Notes under the pieces: model-generated
Database searches by the model: none
Told to the model about the DNA's origin: nothing
What the model saw: the letters and a program-made list of their open reading frames with translations, nothing else
Shown: in pieces, positions 28,355 through 39,322 of the stretch
Position numbering within the stretch: the stretch's first letter is position 1
How the letters are laid out: the number at the start of each line of letters is the position of its first letter
NCBI RefSeq assembly: GCF_900108055.1
Contig: NZ_FNWJ01000001.1
Location: 62,001-126,000, forward strand
Reading direction: 5' to 3'
DNA length: 64,000 nt
DNA from: Thermoleophilum album
GTDB lineage: Bacteria > Actinomycetota > Thermoleophilia > Solirubrobacterales > Thermoleophilaceae
Translations under genes and position numbers: made by a program

Positions 28355-29002
28355 ATGGCCCTTTACGCCCGCTTGTTCGCGAGCGCCTACGACCGTGTCC
28401 TCGCGGGCTCGGAGCGCGCCGGCTTGGCGGCCCTGCGGCGTGAGCTGCTCAGCCATGCGCGCGGCCGCACGCTGGAGGTCGGTGCCGGAACGGGGCTCAA
28501 CTTGCCGCACTACCCAGCGACCCTCACCGAGCTGACACTCGTCGAGCCCGACCCCGAAATGACGAAACGGCTCGAGCGGCGTGTCGCCTCGCAGCGTCGG
28601 TCGGGCGGCGCGCAGCCGTTCCCGGTGCGGTGTGTGTCGGCCGCCGCCGAGCGGTTGCCGTTTCCGGACGACGCCTTCGACACGGTGGTTTGCACGCTCG
28701 TTCTCTGCACGGTCGAGGATCCGGTGCGCACGCTGCGCGAGCTTCGCCGCGTGCTGGCCCCTGGTGGACACCTCCTTTTCCTCGAGCACGTACGCTCTGG
28801 CGATCCCGCGCTGGCTCGTTGGCAGGACCGCCTCGAGCCCCTGTGGCGACGTCTAGGTCGCGGCTGCCGGTGTAACCGCTCGACCCTCGAGACGATCGAG
28901 GCAACCGGCTTCTCGGTGCTCAACGTCGAGCACCGCCGGATGCCGAAAGCGATCCCGATCGTCGCACCGCTGATCGTCGGCTGCGCCGTCGCCCGAGCCT
29001 GA
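28355..29002 (+). CDS. Class I SAM-dependent methyltransferase (UbiE/PmtA-like)
   Basis: 215 residues with a Rossmann methyltransferase fold: motif I TLEVGAGTGLNLPHYP, the acidic end of strand 2 in LVEPDPEM, AERLPFPDDAFDTVVCTLVLCTVEDP (motif II region) and LRRVLAPGGHLLFLEHV (motif III). The C-terminal region with GCRCNRSTLETIEATGF resembles UbiE-type and phosphatidylethanolamine N-methyltransferase-like proteins. ATG 28355. It stands alone between the broken ATPase and the convergent prfB, so its substrate (lipid, quinone or small molecule) cannot be inferred. Confidence 0.82.
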   Translation: MALYARLFASAYDRVLAGSERAGLAALRRELLSHARGRTLEVGAGTGLNLPHYPATLTELTLVEPDPEMTKRLERRVASQRRSGGAQPFPVRCVSAAAERLPFPDDAFDTVVCTLVLCTVEDPVRTLRELRRVLAPGGHLLFLEHVRSGDPALARWQDRLEPLWRRLGRGCRCNRSTLETIEATGFSVLNVEHRRMPKAIPIVAPLIVGCAVARA

Positions 29003-29042
29003 GCGTCGACCGCGGGCGACCGCTTGCATTCGACGGTGAGCG

Positions 29043-30151
29043 CTAGCCGCCGACCGTCGTCAGTCCGCGTTCCCCAGCTCGCCGTGCGAGCTCCGCGCGA
29101 ATCAGCTCGTCGAGGTCGCCGTCGAGCACACGCTCAACGTCGCCGATCTCGACACCGGTGCGGTGGTCCTTGACCATCCGGTATGGGTGCAGGACGTAGG
29201 AGCGGATTTGCGACCCGAAGTTGACGTCCTGGGCCTCGCCGCGCTCGCGCCGCAGCTCCTCCTGGCGCTTGCGTTCCTCGAGCTCCAACAGCCGCGCCTT
29301 GAGGATCTTGAGCGCTGTTTCCTTGTTCGCCGACTGTGAGCGCTCGTTCTGGCACTGCACGACGATTCCAGTCGGTTTGTGCGTGATGCGGACGGCGGAG
29401 TCGGTTTTGTTGACATGCTGCCCGCCCGCACCGGACGCCCGGTAAGTGTCGATCTGCAGGTCCTCGGGATCGATCTCGACGTCAGTTACTTCCTCGACCA
29501 GCGGCGCAACCTCGACCCCGGCGAAAGCGGTGTGACGGCGCTTCTGGGAGTCGAACGGCGAGATGCGCACGAGCCGGTGGACGCCGCGCTCGGCTGAGAT
29601 CAGCCCGTAAGCGTTGTCGCCGTGAACGATGAAGGTTGTCGACTTGATGCCAGCTTCCTCGCCCGGTGAGAGCTCCGTCAGCTCGACTCTGAAACCCCGC
29701 CGCTCGGCCCAACGCATGAGCATGCGCAGAACCATCTCAGCCCAGTCCTGCGCGTCGGTGCCGCCGGCTCCGGCGTTCACCGTTACGACCGCGTCGCCGC
29801 GGTCGTAGCGACCGGCGAACAGACGCTCCTCGGCGAGCGCCGCGAGCCGCGCGCCAATCTTGCGCCGCTGCTCCGCGAGTTCGCGGGCCAGTTGCGGATC
29901 GTCCGCCGCCAGCGGCTCCAACTCGGCGAGCTCCGCTAAGTCCTGCTCGAGCTGGTCGAGCTCGGCCAGCTTGTGCCGCAGACGCGCGTGCTCTGCCGAG
30001 ACCTTCGCCGCTCGCTCTTGGTCCGACCAGAATTCGGGATCCTGGATCTGCCGCTCGAGCTCGTCGAGACGGCGGCGCAGCGCTTCCCGGTCAAAGGGAA
30101 TCCGCGAGCAGCTTCAGCTGATCGCGGAGCTCTTGGATGGCAACCGTTTCG

Positions 30152-30159
<8 letters not shown>
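29043..30159 (-). CDS. prfB: Peptide chain release factor 2, made by programmed +1 frameshift
   Basis: Terminates translation at UGA and UAA. The first frame starts at ATG 30159 (MPDETVAIQEL), overlapping the secA stop by 8 bases, and ends at an in-frame TGA (30093-30091). Translation must shift +1 at CTT-T-GAC and continue as DREALRRRLDELERQ to the end at 29043. The main frame contains the stop-codon-reading SPF tripeptide (RISPFDSQKRRHTAF) and the GGQ catalytic motif (SGAGGQHVNKTDSAVR). The total product is ~371 residues, normal for RF2. It is the last gene of the hpf-secA-prfB run. Confidence 0.96.
30090..30096 (-). promoter_or_regulatory. RF2 programmed +1 frameshift site (CTTTGAC)
   Basis: Read on the minus strand, the sequence is TCC CTT TGA CCG: a slippery CTT codon followed by the TGA stop and C, identical in core to the autoregulatory site of other prfB genes. 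When RF2 is scarce, slow termination allows the +1 shift. The upstream Shine-Dalgarno-like enhancer of E. coli (AGGGGG) is not evident; only GCGGA is found at the equivalent place. Confidence 0.93.
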
Positions 30160-33001
<2,842 letters not shown>

Positions 33002-33064
33002 CGCAGCGGCGAGGGTAGCAGTGCCCTTCGTGCCGCCGCGAAGGCAGCGCCCCGATCAAACCGG

Positions 33065-33469
33065 CTACTCGCCGGCCTCCCAAGCGCCCTCGCCTTCGGC
33101 CGCCGGTGCTGTCAGCGACTGGGCAGCAGCGGCACGCCGCTCACGCGCTTTCTCGCGCTCCGCTTCGCGGCGACCGCGGACCTGTTCGCGCTGTCGCTTT
33201 ACCTGCCGGGCGATCTCCTCGGCTACGAGGTTGATGGCGTGCACCATGTCGAGCGCGCGCTCGCGAGCACGCAGCGTGGCGCCTTTAAGGTGCAGGGTCG
33301 CCTCCGCCACCTGCGATGCCCGGATCGCCGGGTTGCGCTCCTCGCTCAACTCGACCTCGAGCTCGGCAGATGGCTGAACCTGTCGCGAGACCTTTTCGAA
33401 CTTGCGACGCACGCGCTCGCGCAGTTCATCGGTCACCTCGACATTGCGGCCCTTCACCTCGATCCGCAT
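33065..33469 (-). CDS. hpf: Ribosome hibernation-promoting factor, short form
   Basis: 134-residue HPF/RaiA-fold protein beginning MRIEVKGRNVEVTDELRERVRRK and including LSEERNPAIRASQVAEATLHLKGATLRARE. It occupies the 30S subunit A/P region and halts translation in resting cells. The protein has only the N-terminal beta-alpha fold plus a basic, Ala-rich tail; the C-terminal dimerisation domain of long HPF, usual in Gram-positive bacteria and immediately upstream of secA, is absent. ATG 33469, with an AGGAGGTC-type ribosome site upstream (on the minus strand at ~33477). Confidence 0.88.
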   Translation of the reverse strand: MRIEVKGRNVEVTDELRERVRRKFEKVSRQVQPSAELEVELSEERNPAIRASQVAEATLHLKGATLRARERALDMVHAINLVAEEIARQVKRQREQVRGRREAEREKARERRAAAAQSLTAPAAEGEGAWEAGE

Positions 33470-33533
33470 TCCGGACCTCCTGTCTCGGAGTCGACGCCAG
33501 TCGGTTCTCGCGATGGTAGCCGGCCCGACGACT

Positions 33534-34496
33534 TCACGAAGGCGGCCCGGCGGCCGACGAATGCCGCCGGGCGACCGCTAAGACCAGCGCGCCGCGGGGC
33601 GCGATGCCGGCTCGGGCGAGCGCCTGCGCGGCAGCCGCGAGCGTCGCGCCGGTGGTGGCGACGTCGTCGACCAACACGATCGGTCGCTCGACCGCCGGCT
33701 CGCGACGGATCGACGAGGCGCTGACCCGCATCGCGCGATCGGGCGGCGAGACGAGGGCGAAGGCATCAGCGCCGAGCGCCAGTCGCTCGGCGCGTGAGCG
33801 ACCTACCTGGGCGCGTCCCGGACCGACTCGGCGCAGCAGCGGCAAAAGGCCCAGACCGAGCGAACGAGCAAGGGTGGCAGCAAGCAGCTGCGCGTGGTCG
33901 TAGCCACGCGCGCGGACCCGGCGGGGATGGGTAGGTATCGGGACCAGCAGCGGCGTCGCCGGGAAATCCCATCCGAGCAGCGATCGCGTCGACGCATCCG
34001 GGGGTGGAGGCGGCACACGCGACTGCGCGTCCGCCAGTCCCAAAACCGCTGCCATTTCCCCCGCCAGGGCGGGCGCCAGCGCCGCACCACTGCCGAATTT
34101 GAAGCGCCTCACCAGTTTCTTGGTGACCGGCCCGTAGCGGTAGGCGGCAGCTACCGGCAGCGCTTGCGCCCGCTGTCGAACGCCGTCCGCGCCGACGCCG
34201 CTCAGCGAACCGAGGGCGGACACGATCGGCCCCCGCTCGACGGCCAGGCGCGCGGCACAGGCCGCGCACAACGAGGACCGCAGTGGAGAGGGCCGCGAGG
34301 ACCGCACTTGGGAGGGGTTGGAGGACCGCTCTGGAGCGCGGTCCGAGGACAGCACCGGAGAGGGGTGCGCATGCCCCGCGCCGGTGGCGAACGCGCAATC
34401 GCGCTCGCTCCGCGCACGCACCGACCGCCCGCATGCCAGGCACCCCTCCGGCGCGATCAAGTCGAGTAACACGCGCGTTAAGCGATTGACAAGCAC
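33534..34496 (-). CDS. comF: ComF family phosphoribosyltransferase-like protein
   Basis: 320 residues. An N-terminal zinc-ribbon Cys pair (CLACGR) and a second pair (LCAACAARL) are separated by a ~60-residue insertion containing the tandem repeat noted separately. The C-terminal half has the PRTase fold with PVAAAYRYGPVTKKLVRRFKFG, RVRARGYDHAQLLA and the PRPP loop IVLVDDVATTGATLAAAAQAL. ComF proteins serve in DNA uptake during natural transformation; other members are of unknown role. The GTG start is at 34496, upstream of hpf on the same strand. Confidence 0.87.
   Translation of the reverse strand: MLVNRLTRVLLDLIAPEGCLACGRSVRARSERDCAFATGAGHAHPSPVLSSDRAPERSSNPSQVRSSRPSPLRSSLCAACAARLAVERGPIVSALGSLSGVGADGVRQRAQALPVAAAYRYGPVTKKLVRRFKFGSGAALAPALAGEMAAVLGLADAQSRVPPPPPDASTRSLLGWDFPATPLLVPIPTHPRRVRARGYDHAQLLAATLARSLGLGLLPLLRRVGPGRAQVGRSRAERLALGADAFALVSPPDRAMRVSASSIRREPAVERPIVLVDDVATTGATLAAAAQALARAGIAPRGALVLAVARRHSSAAGPPS
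34273..34368. repeat. Four imperfect 24-bp tandem repeats inside comF
   Basis: Units start at 34273, 34297, 34321 and 34345, each beginning GAGGACCGC or GAGGACAGC. On the minus strand they encode four copies of an 8-residue Ser/Pro/Arg repeat of the type SSxxPSxVR. The period keeps the frame. The insertion splits the ComF zinc-ribbon cysteine pairs. Confidence 0.88.
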
Positions 34497-34715
34497 CCCC
34501 GCAACCTGCCAGTGCCGACGTCACGGGCAGGCTTGACGTGCAACGTTTTTGCAACGGCGCGGCGCTCGACCGCCCGAGGCTCCGGCAGTCCTAACCGCCC
34601 GCGCCCGGTTCCCTCGATTGCCAGTGCGGCCGCACGCGAGCTGGCCTATCGTTCGTGGACGCTCGGCCGTCCGCTCCGGGTCGCGCAGACCGACCGCCGG
34701 GGCGGACTCGAACGG

Positions 34716-35564
34716 ATGGACCACCCGCGTATCCACTGGCTGTCCGATCCCACGGTGCTGGCGCCGCTCGCCGTGCTCGCGCTGGCCTGGGTGCTGCGCT
34801 TCCGTCGTGCGCGCGCCGAGGCCGGTCCGCGCGCGGCCGGCAGCGCCCAAGCCGCGGCGTTCGCGGGGGCCTTTTTCGCGCTGCTGTTAGCTCTCGCGTC
34901 GCCGCTCGACGGGCTTGGCGAGGATTACCTCTTCTCGGCCCACATGCTCCAGCACCTTTTGCTCGGCGATATCGCCCCCGCCCTGCTGTTGCTCTCGCTC
35001 TCTCGCGTGATGATGCGCCCGCTGACCCGCAGGCTGAGCGAGCTCGAGCGGCGGGCCGGTTGGGTGTTCCACCCCGTCAGCGCGCTCGCGATCTGGCTGG
35101 GCACGATGTACCTGTGGCACGTTCCGGCGCTGTACGACGCGGCGCTCGAGCAGCCGCTAGTGCATGCCCTCGAGCACGTCACGTTCTTCTGCGCCGGCGT
35201 CGCCGTCTGGTGGCCGCTGATCCAGCCGGTACCGATGCGCCATGGCTTGCGGGGCCTTTGGGTGGTCCCCTATCTCGGTGCGGCGAAAGCAGGGTTAGGG
35301 TTGCTCGGCGTCGCGCTGATCTGGTCGGACACCGTCTTCTACCGCTACTACGAGCAGGTCCCGAGGATCTGGTCGCTTTCAGCGCTCGAGGACCAAAACG
35401 TGGGCGGCGCGATCATGATGCTCGAACAGTCGATCGTCTTCGTGCTCGCGCTCGTCGTGCTGTTCCTGCGTGCATTGGCGCGTGTCGAGCGCGAGCAGGA
35501 GACGCGCGAACGACTGGAGCTGGCGGGCCGCTCGGAGTTCTCGGCCAAGCGACGTCCGGCCTGA
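34716..35564 (+). CDS. ctaG: Cytochrome c oxidase assembly factor CtaG (caa3 type)
   Basis: A polytopic membrane protein of 282 residues with about seven helices. The family pattern shows as FSAHMLQHLLLGDIAPALLLL, MYLWHVPALYDAAL, HALEHVTFFCAGVAVWWPLI and the final YYEQVPRIWSLSALEDQNVGGAIMMLEQS segment; the conserved histidines fit a copper or heme assembly role. ATG 34716 was chosen because the earlier part of the frame (from 34512) has no membrane or conserved sequence. No oxidase structural gene is in the window. Confidence 0.88.
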   Translation: MDHPRIHWLSDPTVLAPLAVLALAWVLRFRRARAEAGPRAAGSAQAAAFAGAFFALLLALASPLDGLGEDYLFSAHMLQHLLLGDIAPALLLLSLSRVMMRPLTRRLSELERRAGWVFHPVSALAIWLGTMYLWHVPALYDAALEQPLVHALEHVTFFCAGVAVWWPLIQPVPMRHGLRGLWVVPYLGAAKAGLGLLGVALIWSDTVFYRYYEQVPRIWSLSALEDQNVGGAIMMLEQSIVFVLALVVLFLRALARVEREQETRERLELAGRSEFSAKRRPA

Positions 35565-35592
35565 GGCCGCCGGTGTGCGGCGAAGGCACGCC

Positions 35593-36618
35593 TCAGTTGG
35601 TGCGCGCAGAACCGCTCGCAGAGAGCGCATCGAGCGAGGGCAGACGCTCGACGAAGCCGTCCGCCGCCACGATCGCGTCGATCAGGATCGAGTGCGGTTC
35701 GATGCGCGTACCGGGCAGCGCGATCGTCGACCGCAGCGAAGACCCGGCACCCACGAACGTGCCGTCGCCGAGCACGACTGGACCGATTAGGCGCACCCCC
35801 TCCCCGAGCTCGCAGCCGGCACCGATCCATATGGGGCCTGAGATCACCTCGACGCCGTCCAGCACCTCGGCGTCGCCGCAGACGAAGACGCCCTCGGCGA
35901 CCTCGTGACCGCGGCGCTCGACCTGCACTCGCCCCTCGAGCGCGTCCCACGTCCCTTGCTTGAGCTCCCCGAGCGAGCCGATGTCGTTCCAGTAGCTGTC
36001 GATCTCGTGGACGTAGAACGGCACATCGTTCTCGAGCAAAACTGGAAAGACGTCCTGCGCCCAGTCGACGAACTCACGCTCGGGGAAGTAGTCGAAGATC
36101 TCCGCGCTGAAGCAGTAGATCCCACAGCTCGCGAGATCCGAGAGCGCCTCCGCGGGGTCGGGTTTCTCTTGAAACCCGGTTATCCGGCCGTCGCGGTCGT
36201 GCAGCACGACGCCGTACTTGCTGGGGTCCGGTATGCGTTTGACGGTCAGCGTCGCGATGCCGCCGGTCTCACGATGGCGGGCCACCAGCTGCCGCAGATC
36301 GAGGTCGGTCAGCGCGTCGCCCGAGATCACGACGATCGGCTCCTCGCCGAAAAAGTCGCGGACCTTGCGCACACCGCCGGCAGTTCCCAGCAACTCGGGT
36401 TCGTAGCTCCACGTCAAGCGATCACCGAAGTACGCGCGGATCGCGTCGGCGTGCCAGTGCAGGTTCGCGACCAGCTCGTCGAACCCCTGCGACTCGAGCA
36501 GTCCGACGATGTGCGCCATCACCGGTCGGTCGAGGACCGGCACCATCGGTTTCGGCGCGTGGAAGGTAAGCGGTTTTAGGCGGGTTCCGAGTCCCGCCGC
36601 CAGGACCATCGCCTTCAT
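35593..36618 (-). CDS. Sugar nucleotidyltransferase with left-handed beta-helix (NDP-sugar synthase)
   Basis: 341 residues. The N-terminal nucleotidyltransferase domain starts AMVLAAGLGTRLKPLTFHAPKPMVPVLDRPV and has the metal-binding VISGDALTDLDL and TGFQEKPDPAEA. The C-terminal ~90 residues are hexapeptide-like (GAGCELGEGVRLIGPVVLGDGTFVG). The sequence best fits mannose-1-phosphate guanylyltransferase or glucose-1-phosphate thymidylyl/uridylyltransferase relatives; which sugar is not decided. ATG 36618. A paralogue lies at 39.3-40.4 kb. Confidence 0.87.
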   Translation of the reverse strand: MKAMVLAAGLGTRLKPLTFHAPKPMVPVLDRPVMAHIVGLLESQGFDELVANLHWHADAIRAYFGDRLTWSYEPELLGTAGGVRKVRDFFGEEPIVVISGDALTDLDLRQLVARHRETGGIATLTVKRIPDPSKYGVVLHDRDGRITGFQEKPDPAEALSDLASCGIYCFSAEIFDYFPEREFVDWAQDVFPVLLENDVPFYVHEIDSYWNDIGSLGELKQGTWDALEGRVQVERRGHEVAEGVFVCGDAEVLDGVEVISGPIWIGAGCELGEGVRLIGPVVLGDGTFVGAGSSLRSTIALPGTRIEPHSILIDAIVAADGFVERLPSLDALSASGSARTN

Positions 36619-36676
36619 CGCCGGGCGAACCTAGCCGAAAAGGGCGTTGCCGCGCCGAGCAGCCGTGAGCGCGCCG

Positions 36677-38137
36677 CTAGTAGCGGTAGTGCTCGGGCTT
36701 GTAGGGCCCGTCGACCGGCACCCCGATATAAGCGGCCTGCTCGGGCGTGAGCTTGGTGAGCTTCACCCCGAGGGCATCGAGGTGGAGCCGCGCCACCTTC
36801 TCGTCTAGCTGCTTGGGCAGGCGGTAGACCTTGCGCTCGTAGCGCTCGGTGTTGCCGTACAGCTCGATCTGGGCGATCACCTGGTTAGTGAACGAGTTCG
36901 ACATCACGAAGCTCGGGTGGCCGGTGGCGTTGCCCAAGTTCAGCAAGCGCCCCTCGGAGAGCACGATGATCGAGCGACCGTCGGGGAACACCCACTCGTC
37001 GACCTGAGGCTTGATGTTGACGCGCTTGATCCCCGGTACCGCCGCCAGCCCCGCCATGTCGATCTCGTGGTCGAAGTGGCCGATGTTGCCGACGATCGCC
37101 TTGTCCTTCATCCGCTGCATGTGCTCGACGCGGATGACGTCGCGACAGCCGGTGGCGGTGATGAAGATGTCGGCCTGCTCGACGACGTCCTCGAGGGTCG
37201 TCACCTGGTAGCCGTCCATCGCTGCCTGCAGCGCGCAGATCGGGTCGATCTCGGTAACGATCACCCGCGCACCCTGGCCACGCAGTGCCTGAGCACAACC
37301 CTTACCGACGTCGCCGTAGCCGCAGACGACGGCCGTCTTGCCGCCGATCAAGACGTCGGTCGCGCGGTTGAGGCCGTCGATCAGCGAGTGCCGGCAGCCG
37401 TAGATGTTGTCGAACTTCGACTTGGTGACGGAGTCGTTGACGTTGATTGCGGGGAACAACAGCTGCCCCGCATCGGCGAGCTGGTAGAGGCGGTGCACCC
37501 CGGTCGTCGTCTCTTCCGTGACACCTTTGATCTCCGCGGCGATCCGCTGCCACCGCTGGGGATCTTCGGCTAGCGACTGACGCAGCGTGCGCAGAAGCGC
37601 CGCGAAATCTTCGGAGTCGGCACCGTCGGGGTCGGGCACTGCCCCTGCGCGCTCGAACTCGACGCCCTTGTGGACCATCAGCGTCGCGTCGCCACCGTCG
37701 TCGAGGAGCATGTTCGGACCCTTCCCGTCGGGCCAGCGGAAGGTCTGGTCGATGCACCACCAGTACTCGTCGAGGGTCTCGCCCTTCCAGGCGAAGACCG
37801 GCACTCCGCGTGGCTCGTCGGGAGTGCCGTCGGGCCCAACCACCACCGCTGCAGCAGCGTGGTCTTGGGTCGAGAAGATGTTGCAGGAGGCCCAGCGAAC
37901 CTCGGCACCGAGAGCCACCAAGGTTTCGATCAGGACCGCTGTCTGCACGGTCATGTGCAGCGAGCCGGTGATCCGCGCGCCGGCCAAGGGTTTGCGGTCC
38001 GCGTACTCCTGACGCACCGCCATCAGTCCCGGCATCTCGTGCTCCGCCAGCCGGATCTCGTGGCGGCCGAGCTCGTAGAGAGAGAGGTCCGCGACCTTGA
38101 AATCACGCTGCGTGAGTACGGGGGTGGTGGTGCTCAT
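36677..38137 (-). CDS. ahcY: Adenosylhomocysteinase (S-adenosylhomocysteine hydrolase)
   Basis: Hydrolyses S-adenosylhomocysteine, the product of methyltransferases, to adenosine and homocysteine with tightly bound NAD. Features are [38 protein letters not shown], the [14 protein letters not shown] lysine region, Rossmann loop [16 protein letters not shown], and the C-terminal KPEHYRY used to complete the NAD site of the neighbouring subunit. ATG 38137 (MSTTTPV) gives 486 residues; an in-frame extension to 38185 is not conserved. Several methyltransferases in this window would depend on it. Confidence 0.97.
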   Translation of the reverse strand: MSTTTPVLTQRDFKVADLSLYELGRHEIRLAEHEMPGLMAVRQEYADRKPLAGARITGSLHMTVQTAVLIETLVALGAEVRWASCNIFSTQDHAAAAVVVGPDGTPDEPRGVPVFAWKGETLDEYWWCIDQTFRWPDGKGPNMLLDDGGDATLMVHKGVEFERAGAVPDPDGADSEDFAALLRTLRQSLAEDPQRWQRIAAEIKGVTEETTTGVHRLYQLADAGQLLFPAINVNDSVTKSKFDNIYGCRHSLIDGLNRATDVLIGGKTAVVCGYGDVGKGCAQALRGQGARVIVTEIDPICALQAAMDGYQVTTLEDVVEQADIFITATGCRDVIRVEHMQRMKDKAIVGNIGHFDHEIDMAGLAAVPGIKRVNIKPQVDEWVFPDGRSIIVLSEGRLLNLGNATGHPSFVMSNSFTNQVIAQIELYGNTERYERKVYRLPKQLDEKVARLHLDALGVKLTKLTPEQAAYIGVPVDGPYKPEHYRY

Positions 38138-38156
38138 CTCGTCCTTCGAACCTCGC

Positions 38157-38206
38157 TGTGGTCTCTGTGACAGGGCGGGGCGCAAGCGGGAGCCCCGCAG
38201 GCCACA
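38157..38206 (-). promoter_or_regulatory. Long hairpin in the ahcY leader
   Basis: The 105-base gap between the isomerase stop and ahcY holds an inner 7-bp stem (GCGGGGC 38175-38181 with GCCCCGC 38192-38198) and an outer 5-bp stem (38157-38161 with 38202-38206). It could be an attenuator or terminator for the upstream isomerase operon, or a structured leader. I could not match it to the known SAH or SAM riboswitch consensus. Confidence 0.4.
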
Positions 38207-38242
38207 CGTCGCGCAATGCTAAACGCCGGAGCGCCCAGCCGG

Positions 38243-39322
38243 TTAGCTGAGCTGCTCCTTCAATTCCTTGATCGCTGCGACCGGCCGCGGATCGCGCCCC
38301 GCGAGGACTGCGGCATAGACGCTTGCGAGGTCTCCGAGCAGCACGAGCGAAAGCACCTGCTCGGCCACGGTCTCGCCGCGACCGACGAAGGTGAGTGGCG
38401 CGAACCCCCGCTGCTCCAGTAGCACGCGGACGCGCTCCAGCCGCCGCCGCAACCGCTCTTCGACGCTGGGTGCGTCGAGCAGCACCGGCACCAGCGCCGC
38501 GGCCGCCGCCTCATCGCCCCAGCCGCAGATCTCGTTGTGGTTCTGCTCGGGAAGCTCACTCCAGAAGGCCGGTAGCTCGGGGTTCTCGTTCCACTGGGTC
38601 TTGAAGCGGCGGGCCGCAGCGGCGGTCGCACCGGCCCCGTGGAAGACGGGCACGCGCCGGTGCAGCATTCGAGCCAGCAGCTTCGGCTCAGCATCCATCG
38701 CGGCCTCTGGTCCCCAGCTAGCGGCGAGTTCTGTGAGCGTGCGCGCCGCGTCCTCCAGTTCGGCGCGTACCGACGGGGCGACTGCCGCTGCCTCCGCGCA
38801 GGCGAGCGCCGCGGTCGTCACGTAAGCGACCGCGCAGCGTGGTTCGAGTCCGGCGGGAATGCCGATTACCGGTGCCCCTGCGCGTCGCGCCCGCAGCGCG
38901 AGCTCACCGCCGGTGGTCGCAACCACGAGCCGGCAGCCGGCTGCCAGCGCCCGCTCAAAGCAGGCCAGTGTCTCCTCCGTCTGGCCCGAGTAGCTCGAGC
39001 ACAGAACGAGCGCGTCGGGCGCCAGCCAGGGTCCCGGGTCGTAGCTCCGCACGACCGTGAGCGGGCGCCTGAGCCGCTCGCCGAGGATCGCCGCGGCGAG
39101 GTCGCCGCCGATCGCCGATCCGCCCATGCCACACACGACCAGGCGACTCGCCGCGAGGTCTCCGAGCTTTGCAGCGTCCGCCCGCCAGAGAGCGTCCTCG
39201 AGTTGGTGGCCGAGCATCAGAACGTCGTCGATCAAGCGGGTGCGGTCCACTGCGCGCACCGTCTCCGCAGCGAGCGAGGCGCTAGCGCTGCCGTCGCACG
39301 GGGTTGCGCTCCGACCGTTCAC
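38243..39322 (-). CDS. Bifunctional phosphoglucose/phosphomannose isomerase-type SIS protein
   Basis: 359 residues made of two SIS (sugar isomerase) domains. The first has LVVCGMGGSAIGGDL and LVLCSSYSGQTEETLACFE; the second includes VFHGAGATAAAARRFKTQWNEN and AFWSELPEQNHNEICGW with the catalytic glutamate and histidine expected for PGI/PMI enzymes. It interconverts fructose-6-phosphate with glucose- or mannose-6-phosphate. The GTG start (39322) overlaps the stop of the preceding nucleotidyltransferase (GTGA), tying it to sugar-nucleotide supply. Confidence 0.88.
   Translation of the reverse strand: MNGRSATPCDGSASASLAAETVRAVDRTRLIDDVLMLGHQLEDALWRADAAKLGDLAASRLVVCGMGGSAIGGDLAAAILGERLRRPLTVVRSYDPGPWLAPDALVLCSSYSGQTEETLACFERALAAGCRLVVATTGGELALRARRAGAPVIGIPAGLEPRCAVAYVTTAALACAEAAAVAPSVRAELEDAARTLTELAASWGPEAAMDAEPKLLARMLHRRVPVFHGAGATAAAARRFKTQWNENPELPAFWSELPEQNHNEICGWGDEAAAAALVPVLLDAPSVEERLRRRLERVRVLLEQRGFAPLTFVGRGETVAEQVLSLVLLGDLASVYAAVLAGRDPRPVAAIKELKEQLS

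Noticed and set aside
38138-38242. SAH or SAM riboswitch upstream of ahcY
   Set aside because: Hairpins are present, but the conserved cores of known SAH/SAM riboswitches could not be recognised by eye.
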